64,000 bases of DNA from JAAYUD01 sp041907665 (lineage in GTDB: Bacteria; Bacteroidota; Bacteroidia; Bacteroidales; Bacteroidaceae). The translations under genes and the position numbers were made by a program. The DNA lies in NCBI GenBank assembly GCA_041907665.1, contig JAYRGW010000012.1, positions 1 through 64,000 of the forward strand, in the 5' to 3' direction. This document shows, one piece after another, positions 8,137 through 17,407 of this stretch. The notes beneath the pieces are model-generated. The model worked only from the letters and a program-made list of their open reading frames with translations, was not told where the DNA came from and ran no database searches. The number at the start of each line of letters is the position of its first letter. Position 1 is the first letter of the stretch.

Positions 8137-10194
8137 TTATTTCCTATAACCAATGGATTGATAGTGTGCAATAGCCTCATCCAAGTATTTTTGTTGCGTC
8201 TTCTTCAATGGAGTCAACGTATAATAATGATGAGGAGCAGGTGTTGCCCTTTGCTGTACAAAACGACGTGTAGGCGACAATACAGTGAAAACGCCATCAT
8301 GAAGATAACCCAAATTCTGATAAGTCGCTACCACAGCCCGAGGAACATAGCCAGATTGCAACACATTACGTCCATAGAACTTGGAGCTGTAAGAAAAATG
8401 AAGTAATCCAAATACAGTAGGCATTATATCTATTTGAGAAGAGAGCTTGTTTATTTTCATCGGCTGCACAAAACCGGGGGCATAAATGAACGCCGGTATA
8501 TGATATTGATCAAGCGGTACTTCGGTACTACCTGCACTCGAGGCACAATGATCCGCCACAATAACAAAGACTGTATTTTTAAACCAAGACTTCTTTTGAG
8601 CAGCTTTTAAGAATTGTCCAATAGCATAATCGGTATATTTAACGCCACCATCTCTCGATTTTGTTTTTGGAGAAATATCTATTTTACCTTCAGGATAAAG
8701 ATAAGGACGATGATTACTTGTCGTCATAATATGAGCATAAAAGGGTCTACCCGACGCTGCATTTTTATCAAACACTTTTATGGCCTTGGCAAAAAGGTTC
8801 TCGTCACAAGCTCCCCATACGGTACCGAATGAAATCTCATCGGGCGACATTTCACTTTTATCAATGACTTCATATCCATTACCCGAGAAGAACTCCTTCA
8901 TATTATCAAAATAACTATCGCCTCCATATAAGAATTGCATTTTGTAACCCTTTTGCTTTAATATGGTAGCAATAGAAAATAGATTCCTATTGTTAGCCCG
9001 CTTAATAATGCTTTCACCCGGACTTGGAGGAATAGACAAAGTCACTGCTTCCAAGCCACGAACAGTACGATTTCCACACGCATAAAGATCTTCAAAAACC
9101 ATGCTACGAGGCACAAGGGCATCAAGATAAGGCGTAATATTCTTTTGGTTTCCAAATTCGGATAGATACTCAGCACTCAAACTTTCTACCATAATAAGAA
9201 CAATGTTCTTATGCAATTCGGGCATCGTGTCCTTTATTACTGCTACATTGCTCATTCCGCGACTATGATACATATTATTTAAAGTCCGTTCGACCTTATT
9301 TTTAGACATAGTCAAATAGAACTGATCATAATTAAGTTCGTTTGCCAAGAAAGCCTTATAAAATTTATAAACGCCATTTGCCTCAAGCTCATTAACATAA
9401 ACATTGCTGCTAACCTGTAGTTTTTCCATCAGCATAGCCCCTACTCCAAAAAGGATAAAGAAAAAGACATATATTCCGGCGGCAGACAGTTTAAGTCGTA
9501 TATCGGCCAAAGGAAGCTTCAACTTCCATTTATTTTGAACAGCAATATAAGTTAAGATAAAAGCAAATAAAGCAATCACCAAGAATATAGGTACAATGGG
9601 ATAAGATTCCATGATGTTGCCAATCACTTCATTGGTATATATCAGATAATCGACGGCAATAAAATTGTAGCGAACACCAAATTCGCTCCAGAAGAAATAT
9701 TCACCAATCGTATTAATCAATACAGCTGCCACATAGACAAAGATAGTAAGGAGGTACACTACCATACTATATGTAGGCCTTATTTTAGGAAGGAAAGTAC
9801 GAAGGCTGAAGCTTATACATTTATATACCAATAACCAACAAACAATATGCACTACATTTTTATTGAACTCGGTAAACGCACGATCAAAGAACAGTAGATA
9901 CGCCAATGCACCTACAAGGAAAGCTAGAATAAAATAACACTGTGGCTTACGATATTTTGTTGAGGAAATAAACAGTTGATTAATAAAGATGAACACTGTC
10001 CCCATAAAGGCGATACAAACATCGTTTACAAATCCGAAAATAAATATCTGTGGATAATCTTTTAAAAAGAAACAAGTATGGGTCTGCTCATTGAACATCA
10101 ATACAATACGAAGAACAAAGCCGATGATGGTCGTAAATACGACTAAACGAACAATGGTCTTTAGATATAAATTTAAAGGATGCGGTTCTCTCAT
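8137..10194 (-). CDS. LtaS-like membrane sulfatase / phosphoglycerol transferase
   Basis: The 685-residue product has about five N-terminal membrane segments (roughly residues 12-245) and a C-terminal extracytoplasmic alkaline-phosphatase/sulfatase domain. The domain opens with IVLIMVESLSAEYLSEFG (metal-binding Glu). The presumed catalytic Thr is in CGNRTVRGLEAV, and metal/substrate histidines follow in TTSNHRPY and IVADHCASS. This is the architecture of lipoteichoic acid synthase and of phosphoglycerol or phosphoethanolamine transferases. In a Gram-negative bacterium the substrate is probably a periplasmic glycan or lipid head group and cannot be told from sequence. A -7 box TACATTTG lies at 10225-10232 on the minus strand. 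Confidence 0.87.
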   Translation of the reverse strand: MREPHPLNLYLKTIVRLVVFTTIIGFVLRIVLMFNEQTHTCFFLKDYPQIFIFGFVNDVCIAFMGTVFIFINQLFISSTKYRKPQCYFILAFLVGALAYLLFFDRAFTEFNKNVVHIVCWLLVYKCISFSLRTFLPKIRPTYSMVVYLLTIFVYVAAVLINTIGEYFFWSEFGVRYNFIAVDYLIYTNEVIGNIMESYPIVPIFLVIALFAFILTYIAVQNKWKLKLPLADIRLKLSAAGIYVFFFILFGVGAMLMEKLQVSSNVYVNELEANGVYKFYKAFLANELNYDQFYLTMSKNKVERTLNNMYHSRGMSNVAVIKDTMPELHKNIVLIMVESLSAEYLSEFGNQKNITPYLDALVPRSMVFEDLYACGNRTVRGLEAVTLSIPPSPGESIIKRANNRNLFSIATILKQKGYKMQFLYGGDSYFDNMKEFFSGNGYEVIDKSEMSPDEISFGTVWGACDENLFAKAIKVFDKNAASGRPFYAHIMTTSNHRPYLYPEGKIDISPKTKSRDGGVKYTDYAIGQFLKAAQKKSWFKNTVFVIVADHCASSAGSTEVPLDQYHIPAFIYAPGFVQPMKINKLSSQIDIMPTVFGLLHFSYSSKFYGRNVLQSGYVPRAVVATYQNLGYLHDGVFTVLSPTRRFVQQRATPAPHHYYTLTPLKKTQQKYLDEAIAHYQSIGYRK

Positions 10195-10271
10195 TATTAA
10201 TCAAGCAATATTTTTATTCTGCCACAAATGTACATAATAAATAAAGCAAATTAATAAAAATATCTGGATTT

Positions 10272-10604
10272 TTAATCATCTACATGCTGCCATGCCAATC
10301 TTATAGTGAAAAAGAAGACAAGGCAGAACAAGACAACCACCGTTTTTATATCAATATTAATAGCCCCAATATGCTGTATTGTATATACTAACACATTACG
10401 CATCAATTCTATAACAGACTGTATACCATCAAATGTAACGAACAAGAATACACTGACTACTGCACACAAGGCATTCAATATATGCATAACACGATTGTGA
10501 CTGCAAGGCAAACGATGCATCACTCGACGAGAAAAGCCATTATCTGCTATTTCCTGCCGATTATCATCCATAAACTGCTTCAGTAATCTATCATCGTCTT
10601 TCAT
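10272..10604 (-). CDS. Small two-span membrane protein, DUF5056-like
   Basis: The protein is about 110 residues. It has a hydrophilic N-terminus (MKDDDRLLKQFMDDNRQEIA, then DNGFSRRVMHRLP) and two hydrophobic spans (about residues 42-62 and 85-103). It resembles the Bacteroidales family DUF5056, which usually sits right after an ECF sigma gene, as here. Three in-frame ATGs lie within ten bases. The third (10604) is taken, and all of them overlap the end of the sigma gene, implying translational coupling. The position suggests a partner or inhibitor of the sigma factor, but it lacks the zinc-binding anti-sigma motif (HxxxCxxC), so that role is inference. Confidence 0.72.
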   Translation of the reverse strand: MKDDDRLLKQFMDDNRQEIADNGFSRRVMHRLPCSHNRVMHILNALCAVVSVFLFVTFDGIQSVIELMRNVLVYTIQHIGAINIDIKTVVVLFCLVFFFTIRLAWQHVDD

Positions 10605-11139
10605 CATATCCATTATGTTTTAAATAAGTTGTCATTTTCTCTCTTCCTCTAGAGAGATGCGACTTCACCGTTCCTATTGGATATCCGGTCACATCGGCTA
10701 TTTTGTCTATACTCATATCCTCCATATAAAACAATGTTATGCACATACGTTCTGCTTCTTTCAATATTTTCAAAGCACAATATACATCCATTTTGCTGCT
10801 CAAACTCGCCTGTTCAATATTATATTCTCCATCAACTTCAGCAGCCTCCAAATCAGAAGTTTCTTTCTGACTGCGAAGATAATCATAAAATTGATTATAT
10901 CCAATTCTAAACAGCCAAGTCGAAAAGCCTGACAAATTTTTGAATGAAGAAAGACTAGTATAAGCTTTGATAAAAGTTTCCTGAGCCAAATCGTCACTCA
11001 AAGCAGTATCACCGCAAGTCAAATTCAGGAAGAAACGGCGCAATGGCGATTGGTACTTACACACCAGCTTGTCAAATGCTCGTTTATTCCCGAATGCTAC
11101 AACTTGAGCGATTAATGATATGTCGTTTATCTGCCCCAT
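10591..11139 (-). CDS. ECF-type RNA polymerase sigma factor
   Basis: The 182-residue product has sigma region 2 (about residues 22-95, with LSDDLAQETFIKAYTSL and FSTWLFRIGYNQFYDYLR) and region 4 (about 120-172, ending YPIGTVKSHLSRGREKM). There is no region 1 or 3, which defines group 4 (ECF) sigma factors. It is the middle gene of a three-gene unit: 4 bases follow the DUF6249 gene stop, and its 3' end overlaps the DUF5056-like start. No classical anti-sigma factor is nearby. The two flanking membrane proteins are the only candidates for controlling it. Confidence 0.92.
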   Translation of the reverse strand: MGQINDISLIAQVVAFGNKRAFDKLVCKYQSPLRRFFLNLTCGDTALSDDLAQETFIKAYTSLSSFKNLSGFSTWLFRIGYNQFYDYLRSQKETSDLEAAEVDGEYNIEQASLSSKMDVYCALKILKEAERMCITLFYMEDMSIDKIADVTGYPIGTVKSHLSRGREKMTTYLKHNGYDERR

Positions 11140-11143
11140 CAGT

Positions 11144-11944
11144 TTATTCTGCGGCCGTATCGTCTGACTTTACATTATTACTATTTTGTTCTGCCTCTAC
11201 AGTCTCGGCAGATTCCGACACAGGCTGTTCCACATCGGGCTTTGCATCACCAGCTTGATTGTTGGCATCTTTAATGAAATTCATCATTTCGGCATCTTTC
11301 TTGTGTTCTACAGCAGAAACCCAATGGCCTATTCCTATAAACATAACTAGTAATCCAATACATGCCACACCAAACGAAGTAGTGAGCGCCCACAGAAAGA
11401 TAAATAAGCCGAGTCCCAAAAAAGTAGTTCGAATACCCTTATCTCTTTCTACCGTAGTATAATAGGGAGTATAGGATTTTTTCGCCCCAGATGATATTGG
11501 TTGTTCAGAAACAAAGACATCTCCCGGTAATGGTTTTCCTGCTTCGAGCGCTTTCTCTGCCAACCGATATTTAGCTTGACGATTTTTGTATCGAAAATAA
11601 AATACAAGAAAGAGAATTACTGCAATAAGCAGACATCCGGATATAGTACCGATAATGGGAATTAAGAATACATAAGACATGGCCTTATCACCGGTAAAAC
11701 AACGAGAGATTTCATTGCCGAAATTATCGTCATTGTCATCATCGGAATTGACATTACTCGATGCCTGGTCTACTGAATCAACAAATGCAGGTTCAGAATC
11801 ACTCGTCTTATCAGTGTCTTTAGCCTCTTTTTGAGCATTTTCAATTTTCACTTGCTGTTTGTGTTTGGCTCCCCATACGGCCGAAGTACCACAAAAGACA
11901 GCCAATAGCAACATCGTACATAAAAGAATCTTTTTCATATTCAT
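11144..11944 (-). CDS. Membrane protein with DUF6249-like domain
   Basis: The 266-residue product has a signal peptide or first span (about residues 5-26), then a low-complexity acidic stretch (KEAKDTDKTSDSEP to DDDNDDNFGNE). A hydrophobic span follows at about 92-117. Next is a cytoplasmic-looking RNRQAKYRLAEKALEAGKPLP segment, two closely spaced spans (about 172-212), and an acidic tail. The AKYRLAEKALEAGKPLP plus double-span arrangement is that of DUF6249, a Bacteroidota family commonly next to ECF sigma genes. It is first in the DUF6249-sigma-DUF5056 unit. Function is unknown. A role in sensing for the sigma factor is inference from position. Confidence 0.75.
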   Translation of the reverse strand: MNMKKILLCTMLLLAVFCGTSAVWGAKHKQQVKIENAQKEAKDTDKTSDSEPAFVDSVDQASSNVNSDDDNDDNFGNEISRCFTGDKAMSYVFLIPIIGTISGCLLIAVILFLVFYFRYKNRQAKYRLAEKALEAGKPLPGDVFVSEQPISSGAKKSYTPYYTTVERDKGIRTTFLGLGLFIFLWALTTSFGVACIGLLVMFIGIGHWVSAVEHKKDAEMMNFIKDANNQAGDAKPDVEQPVSESAETVEAEQNSNNVKSDDTAAE

Positions 11945-11997
11945 TTTGATTTTATATTTTCTTATTTTATCGTTAGACGTAGTTATATCTCTTCAAA

Positions 11998-12029
11998 GTT
12001 GCAAATAGATAAAAAAAAATCGATATTTG
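11998..12029 (+). promoter_or_regulatory. Promoter of the RsmF-type methyltransferase gene
   Basis: GTTG (11998-12001) and GATATTTG (12022-12029) are 20 bases apart. Each differs by one base from the Bacteroidota consensus. Predicted transcription start is near 12033, about 18 bases before the ATG. Confidence 0.5.
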
Positions 12030-12050
12030 CACTATTATTCTTATAAATAT

Positions 12051-13454
12051 ATGAATCTTCCAATTGATTTTACAACCTATACACGTTCATTAATGGGCGA
12101 AAAACTGTTTGAGACATTGACATCAGCCCTCGAACAACCTCAATCCCTTAGTATCCGACTCAATAGAAAGTTGAGTTCTGAAGTTACTTCTGTCCTCACA
12201 AACATGGTGCCTTGGTGTTCGGAGGGAAGATACCTTACAAGTCGCCCAACATTCACTTTCGATCCGCTTTTCCATGCTGGATGTTACTATGTACAAGAAG
12301 CTTCATCAATGTTCATCGAACAGGCGATAAAAAACTTTGTAAAGGAACCGGTTATGGCACTAGATCTTTGTGCTGCTCCCGGAGGGAAATCCACCCATCT
12401 TTCAAGTATCCTACCAGAAGACAGTCTACTAATATCAAATGAGGTAATTCGTTCGCGTGCACAAATATTAGCCGAAAATATATCAAAATGGGGAAACGAC
12501 AATGTTGTAGTAACAAATAATCAACCGGCAGATTTCAAACGATTAAAACATTTCTTCGACGTACTACTCTGCGACATGCCATGCTCGGGCGAAGGAATGT
12601 TTCGTAAAGACGAAAAATCAATCAGTGAATGGAACAAAGAGAACGTAGCTATGTGTGCTCAACGACAACGAGAAATCCTAACTGATTGTTGGCAATGCCT
12701 CTCGCCGGGAGGGATATTAATATATAGTACATGTACGTTCAACACCCTTGAAAACGAAGAAAACATACAGTGGATAGTGAATGAGCTTGGAGCGCAAGTT
12801 ATGGAAATTCCTATAGAAAAAGAGTGGAACATTACAGGGAATTTATTGCAGAATACAGATTTCCCAGTCTACCGTTTTCTTCCGGGAAGAACACAAGGAG
12901 AAGGTTTCTTCCTTGCTGTATTGCGCAAAGACGGAGAAAAATCGAAAAAAGATAAAAAACACAAAGAAGATAAAAAGCGTATGCTACCCATTGCAGGCAT
13001 TAAAGACTTGTTGACCAAAGCCAACGAATACATCACAGATGGAGAAAAGTACAAGTTAACCACCGATGGGAAAACTATTTCAGCTATTTCAAAGAAACAT
13101 GCAGATGCAGTTGCCACATGCCATAAAGAATTGAATATTGTGCAAAGAGGAATTACAGTTGGCGACATCAAAGGGCGTGACCTCATCCCAACCCAGTCGC
13201 TTGCGTTAAGCAAACTGTTAAATCGCAACAGTTTTGCCTCACAAGAAATAAACTATGAACAAGCCATTGCCTATTTGCGCAAAGAAACGATCATATTGGA
13301 TCAAGCGACACCTCATGGTTGCGTTTTATTAACCTATCGAAATACTCCTCTAGGTTTCGTAAAAAACATGGGGAACCGCACCAATAATCTTTATCCACAA
13401 GAATGGCGCATCCGAAGCGGACATAATCCAGATGAGATAATAATGGTTCTCTAG
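12051..13454 (+). CDS. RsmF-like 16S rRNA m5C methyltransferase (NOL1/NOP2/Sun family)
   Basis: The 467-residue product has a short N-terminal domain, then the Rossmann methyltransferase fold with the SAM loop LDLCAAPGGKSTHLSS (about 109-124). Motif IV DMPCSGEGMFRKDE carries one conserved Cys, and motif VI YSTCTFNTLENEEN carries the catalytic Cys. The C-terminal ~150 residues match the RsmF C-terminal/PUA-like region (GRDLIPTQSLALSKLL, then GFVKNMGNRTNNLYPQEWRIRS). Family members place m5C in small-subunit rRNA (C1407 in E. coli). A TTG-initiated extension of eight residues exists upstream, but the ATG at 12051 fits the promoter and homology. A lysine-rich linker (SKKDKKHKEDKKR) precedes the C-domain. 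Confidence 0.9.
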   Translation: MNLPIDFTTYTRSLMGEKLFETLTSALEQPQSLSIRLNRKLSSEVTSVLTNMVPWCSEGRYLTSRPTFTFDPLFHAGCYYVQEASSMFIEQAIKNFVKEPVMALDLCAAPGGKSTHLSSILPEDSLLISNEVIRSRAQILAENISKWGNDNVVVTNNQPADFKRLKHFFDVLLCDMPCSGEGMFRKDEKSISEWNKENVAMCAQRQREILTDCWQCLSPGGILIYSTCTFNTLENEENIQWIVNELGAQVMEIPIEKEWNITGNLLQNTDFPVYRFLPGRTQGEGFFLAVLRKDGEKSKKDKKHKEDKKRMLPIAGIKDLLTKANEYITDGEKYKLTTDGKTISAISKKHADAVATCHKELNIVQRGITVGDIKGRDLIPTQSLALSKLLNRNSFASQEINYEQAIAYLRKETIILDQATPHGCVLLTYRNTPLGFVKNMGNRTNNLYPQEWRIRSGHNPDEIIMVL

Positions 13455-13506
13455 CAAACAAAAAGATCGTCACACACCATCGTTTCCATAATAAAGAAGT
13501 GGGAAT

Positions 13507-13548
13507 ATTTTTGTCCTTATGTTTTCAAATTTTCATAAGGACAAAAAT
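13507..13548. repeat. Palindrome of the CATAAGGAC family
   Basis: Perfect 15-bp arms, ATTTTTGTCCTTATG (13507-13521) and CATAAGGACAAAAAT (13534-13548), flank a 12-base loop. The GTCCTTATG/CATAAGGAC arm ends recur in palindromes near 36.6 and 56.2 kb. Single CCTTATG copies lie at about 13559 and 13603, either side of the second hairpin. It could also act as a terminator for both converging genes. Confidence 0.75.
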
Positions 13549-13568
13549 AAATTTTCTCCCTTATGAAA

Positions 13569-13596
13569 CTTGCGACTCACGAGCGTGAGTCGCAAG
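13569..13596. repeat. GC-rich perfect hairpin
   Basis: CTTGCGACTCAC (13569-13580) and GTGAGTCGCAAG (13585-13596) are perfect 12-bp arms around a 4-base loop. It is much richer in GC than its surroundings. Neither strand has a T-run after it, so it does not look like an ordinary intrinsic terminator. It is bracketed by direct CCTTATG repeats. Confidence 0.7.
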
Positions 13597-13835
13597 CCAC
13601 GTCCTTATGTAATCGTAACAACATATATATGTCACTAAAATGGCATAATAAAGTATACAGCGATACATAAAAGAGCATCACGAATAACATGAAAAGATTA
13701 CTTCAGACTCAATATTTTTCTACGGATATGAGAAAATAGTTATTTCAACAAACAACTATTAAAAGCACAAAACATCTACAGCCCTCTTCTAATAAGACCA
13801 ATCAGATAATTCTAAAATAACTATCTAAAGAAGAA

Positions 13836-14621
13836 TCAAAGCAAATCGGCAGCCGGGACAGTGAGTATGGACTTAATTTTATCATAAGACACTGTAAAAG
13901 AAGGCATACCCGCAGCATAGCTAGCTATTTCGTATTGGGCATATACGAATTTTATTCCTTCTTTAGTAAAGTAAGGGAGTGCTTGCGGCAATGGAATCAT
14001 ATAAATGTTATCTGGATTTAAAAAGTTAGCTTTTAACTCTTCATCAGTTTTGACTTTAAAATATTGTTTTAATCCATCTTTAATGAGTCCTTGCAATATG
14101 GTGAAACGGCTTTCGCGAGTAAACATTTCCCATCCATACTTTCGTCCATCCGATTTACGGAAGGTAGCCCCTTCGAGCGTAGATCCGCCGTGAGCACCAC
14201 CCAAGTAGGAATAAGAATCAGCTTCGTACGTCACAAATTTATTCGTCTCATAATTCTTACGAATGCTCATTGACTTTTCTACTTGCATATTGGGCTGAAG
14301 GTCTTTGCTATAAGCTTTCAAAGTATCCATTGCAGCCTTTCCATAATATAGCAACAGAGAATCTCCTTGCTGGTAAGCACCTTTATAAGTTCCACCAAAC
14401 TGCTCGCTAATCCATTCTCGAGTCGATCGTAGCAACGCTTCGTTACCCTTGACAGGATAATCGACGATGAAACTACACTTGGCAACTCTCTCTACCTTAT
14501 CGTATTTAATAAGGTTGGTAGCAAACGGACGATCTGCAACCTTCGTACAATCGGTGATCAAAAATAATGACGCAAAAAGCGTACATACCAAAAGCGATAC
14601 AAATATTAGTTTTCTAGCCAT
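13836..14621 (-). CDS. Exported DUF3298/DUF4163 (RsiV-like) protein
   Basis: The 261-residue product (ATG at 14621) has an N-terminal hydrophobic segment (about 4-22) ending in LITDC, a possible but atypical lipobox because Asp precedes the Cys. The rest matches the DUF4163-DUF3298 pair. The first half contains VDYPVKGNEALLRSTREWI. The second half has the characteristic SYLGGAHGGSTLEGATFRKSDGR (longest ungapped run quoted in part: GGAHGG) and a closing IPLPQALPYFTKEGIKFVY. This fold is also the extracytoplasmic part of RsiV anti-sigma proteins. Here no cytoplasmic sigma-binding domain exists, so it is a stand-alone envelope protein of unknown function. A longer in-frame start upstream (14678) is less likely. 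Confidence 0.82.
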   Translation of the reverse strand: MARKLIFVSLLVCTLFASLFLITDCTKVADRPFATNLIKYDKVERVAKCSFIVDYPVKGNEALLRSTREWISEQFGGTYKGAYQQGDSLLLYYGKAAMDTLKAYSKDLQPNMQVEKSMSIRKNYETNKFVTYEADSYSYLGGAHGGSTLEGATFRKSDGRKYGWEMFTRESRFTILQGLIKDGLKQYFKVKTDEELKANFLNPDNIYMIPLPQALPYFTKEGIKFVYAQYEIASYAAGMPSFTVSYDKIKSILTVPAADLL

Positions 14622-14718
14622 AATCTTGATGCTGTTAGTTGATAATATCACAAAGTTAAGAAAATGAATCAAAAACAATACATGTCATCTACTTTTTTTC
14701 ATTCTAGATACGCAGCTG

Positions 14719-16161
14719 TTATAAAGAGATATCTACGAGTTCGTTACCGGTTTCTTTCAAAGCATATACGTGATTGCCCGACTGAAAGACTTTCTGATAC
14801 ACATGAGCGACCTCTTGTTTGCGATAACCTTTCTCATCAATAATGATAAGTTCATTTGGAGCGCCTCCTAATATTTTATTTCCACCGTATTGAGCGATGA
14901 CTATTTGATAGAGCGAATTGGGAAAAGCATTAACAACACGCATATCACTAGGATCGACAGTGCAAATCATACTTGTCGAGGTATATACAGGAAGTAAATT
15001 ATCGATAGGTGCTTTAGAATAGTGTAGACTGTCCGAAGAGTCGGACACATAGAATCCATCCTCTTCGATTCCACGCAAATAGCCATACTTCTGCCAATTC
15101 CAGGCAATTGTATTGATAGGAGCATTAGGCGAAAGACGGTAACTGGCTATTCGATCGGAGAACAACAGAAATTGTGTATCGCCCAATCTAAAAAAATCCG
15201 CCACAGAGGTTTTAGGATCTGCAATCTGTGTCAAGAATAATTTTTTCCCCGTTTTTTTGTCGAAGGCAGCAATAAAAGGATAACCTTCGAACCGATATTT
15301 CCAATCGGATCCAACGCCATAATTCACCATATAAACAGTGGTTGAATCGGTATAGATATGCGATAACGATGCTGATTTTTTTGGAAGTGCGGTTCGCCAC
15401 AGTTCCTTGAGTTGGCCATCAAGACAAAAAATATTTTCTCTATCGGACATATAGAAACAAGAATCATTATATAACAAGTTGGAGCGAGCTCTGGTTCCAG
15501 CAAACGACCAAAGATTGACTACTTTAGAATTGTAGACTTTCAGTTCCCCACTGTACAGATTGAGGAGCTGGATATTATCGTCCACAGCACACATCACACT
15601 ATCATTTAGATAACTGAAACTTCCCCAACTTTGTAGATTCTTCCAAGAAGATCTTTTGCGCAATTTCTTATCTATTCCGGTTTTCAGATCCATATACAAC
15701 AATTTGGACCTAAGAGTGAATGCCGAAGTCGAGGTATAAAGCAATCCTTTATGCCGAGGCTCAAGATTGACATAAAAACCCGATTTTTCCCACAATGGTT
15801 TTCCGTCCTTATAATCGAGTAATGAAAGCTTTCTATCTGCTTGAAGCAATATTCCTTCGGGGACGAGCCATATTTTTGATTCTCCAGTATATGGATCCAA
15901 AGCATACGGCAGGCTCCAATCGACAGAACCTTTTTCAAGATTAAAAAAGATCATTTTTTCCATCCTACCAGATATCTTTCCATTATTCTTACGTATTGGC
16001 GCAGATAGGACTATATGTCGATTATGCAAACAAGAGTCTGTATAAATATAGGATATAGTATCTGGAAGCATATAAGTTTTTATACTTGTCTGAGCCGACA
16101 AGAAGATAGAAAAAAACAATACGCTACTAACAAGGATCAATTTCAATCGGTTCATGAGCAA
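14719..16161 (-). CDS. Secreted beta-propeller (PQQ-like repeat) protein
   Basis: The 480-residue product starts with a signal peptide (hydrophobic about residues 7-22, ending LSAQ). The remainder is all-beta with repeated blade motifs of the PQQ/WD-like type: DYKDGKPLWEK, DLKTGIDKK, LDGQLKELWRT, AFDKKTGKKLFL. Such proteins are usually periplasmic scaffolds or binding proteins. No catalytic residues or metal-binding motifs are evident. Two ATGs two codons apart are possible starts. It stands alone between the DUF3298 gene and the ilvC end, with no operon partner. Confidence 0.68.
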   Translation of the reverse strand: MLMNRLKLILVSSVLFFSIFLSAQTSIKTYMLPDTISYIYTDSCLHNRHIVLSAPIRKNNGKISGRMEKMIFFNLEKGSVDWSLPYALDPYTGESKIWLVPEGILLQADRKLSLLDYKDGKPLWEKSGFYVNLEPRHKGLLYTSTSAFTLRSKLLYMDLKTGIDKKLRKRSSWKNLQSWGSFSYLNDSVMCAVDDNIQLLNLYSGELKVYNSKVVNLWSFAGTRARSNLLYNDSCFYMSDRENIFCLDGQLKELWRTALPKKSASLSHIYTDSTTVYMVNYGVGSDWKYRFEGYPFIAAFDKKTGKKLFLTQIADPKTSVADFFRLGDTQFLLFSDRIASYRLSPNAPINTIAWNWQKYGYLRGIEEDGFYVSDSSDSLHYSKAPIDNLLPVYTSTSMICTVDPSDMRVVNAFPNSLYQIVIAQYGGNKILGGAPNELIIIDEKGYRKQEVAHVYQKVFQSGNHVYALKETGNELVDISL

Positions 16162-16224
16162 TAAGGATTATAAGTTTAGTATTGCAAATATACGATATTA
16201 TTGTAAGCAATTTATAGATAGAAT

Positions 16225-16254
16225 AAAAAACGTGCCGAATTTTCATTCGACACG
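16225..16254 (-). terminator. Intrinsic terminator of the ilv operon
   Basis: On the minus strand a 10-bp stem (CGTGTCGAAT / ATTCGGCACG, one G-U pair) with a GAAA loop is followed by six T residues (16225-16230 on the plus strand read A). It lies 37 bases beyond the ilvC stop. Confidence 0.88.
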
Positions 16255-16290
16255 TATTCTATGCATCTATTGCAATGTAGTATACTACTT

Positions 16291-17334
16291 TTAGTTATTC
16301 TCCGGACGAAGTTTACGAACGGTTTCGCCTGTACGCCACATTTCACTTTCGCGCAATGCTTTCAGTTCCTCATTCAGTTTCTCACGATAGTCGGTTTTCG
16401 AGTTACTGTCAATGGATATTTGAGCCTCGTTGCCTGTCTTTACAGAGTGATACAACTTTTCGAAGACCGGTTTGGTAGCATCGTGGAACGGGCCCATCCA
16501 GTCGAGAGCGCCACGTTGTGCTGTAGTAGAGCAATTGGCATACATCCAGTCCATACCCTTCTGAGCGAAGAGAGGCATTAACGACTGTGTCAACTCTTCT
16601 ACCGTTTCATTGAAAGCCTCAGATGGAGAGTGACCGTTCTCACGCAATGTTTCGTATTGAGCAAGAAGCATGCCTTGAATAGCTCCCATCAAAGTGCCAC
16701 GTTCGCCTGTAAGATCGGACCATGTTTCTCTCTTGAAAGTCGTTTCGAACAAATAACCCGAACCTACGCCGATACCCAATGCCAACGTACGCTCGCGAGC
16801 TTTTCCGGTAGCATCCTGATAGATAGCGAAAGAAGAGTTAATACCGCGTCCCTCCAAGAAAAGTGAACGGAGCGAAGTACCAGAACCTTTCGGAGCAACC
16901 ATAATAACATCTACATCTTTGGGAGGAATAACACCGGTACGATCGCTAAAGGTAATAGCAAAGCCATGAGAAAAATAAAGTGCTTTGCCGGCAGTAAGAT
17001 TAGCTTTGACGGTAGGCCACACCTCTATCTGAGCTGCATCAGAAAGTAGATATTCGATAACAGTGGCACGTTTGCACGCCTCTTCAATACTGAAAAGAGT
17101 CTCGCCAGGTACCCAACCATCTTTCACTGCTTTGTCGAAAGTTTTACCGGGACGTTGTCCGACAATGACATTAAAACCGTTGTCACGCAGATTCATTGAC
17201 TGACCGGGACCTTGAATGCCATATCCTATTACAGCGATTGTTTCATTTTTCAATACTTCACGTGCTTTCTCCAAAGAGAACTCTTCGCGGGTTTCTACAT
17301 TTTCTTCTACCCCGCCAAAATTAATTTTTGCCAT
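16291..17334 (-). CDS. ilvC: Ketol-acid reductoisomerase
   Basis: The 347-residue class I enzyme catalyses Mg2+-dependent alkyl migration and NADPH reduction of acetolactate or acetohydroxybutyrate, the second step of valine and isoleucine synthesis. The N-terminal Rossmann domain has VIGYGIQGPGQSMNLRDNG and the C-terminal knotted domain carries the Mg2+ ligands. Conserved segments are VAPKGSGTSLRS, TFKRETWSDLTGERGTLMG and EELTQSLMPL. It is the last gene of the operon. A 73-base gap separates it from the thioesterase gene, and a terminator follows. Confidence 0.96.
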   Translation of the reverse strand: MAKINFGGVEENVETREEFSLEKAREVLKNETIAVIGYGIQGPGQSMNLRDNGFNVIVGQRPGKTFDKAVKDGWVPGETLFSIEEACKRATVIEYLLSDAAQIEVWPTVKANLTAGKALYFSHGFAITFSDRTGVIPPKDVDVIMVAPKGSGTSLRSLFLEGRGINSSFAIYQDATGKARERTLALGIGVGSGYLFETTFKRETWSDLTGERGTLMGAIQGMLLAQYETLRENGHSPSEAFNETVEELTQSLMPLFAQKGMDWMYANCSTTAQRGALDWMGPFHDATKPVFEKLYHSVKTGNEAQISIDSNSKTDYREKLNEELKALRESEMWRTGETVRKLRPENN

Positions 17335-17407
17335 TTTTTGTTTGTTTTAATGTAGCACTCTCTCGTTATATAAAGACAGACTACAGATTAATAATAAATA
17401 TTTTGTT

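Larger units (their letters stand above)
13455..13835. other. Intergenic gap with two hairpin repeats
   Basis: This 381-base gap lies between two convergent genes. It holds two strong palindromes (next two entries) in its first third. The remaining ~230 bases are AT-rich and show no gene, promoter or terminator that I can support. Confidence 0.7.
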
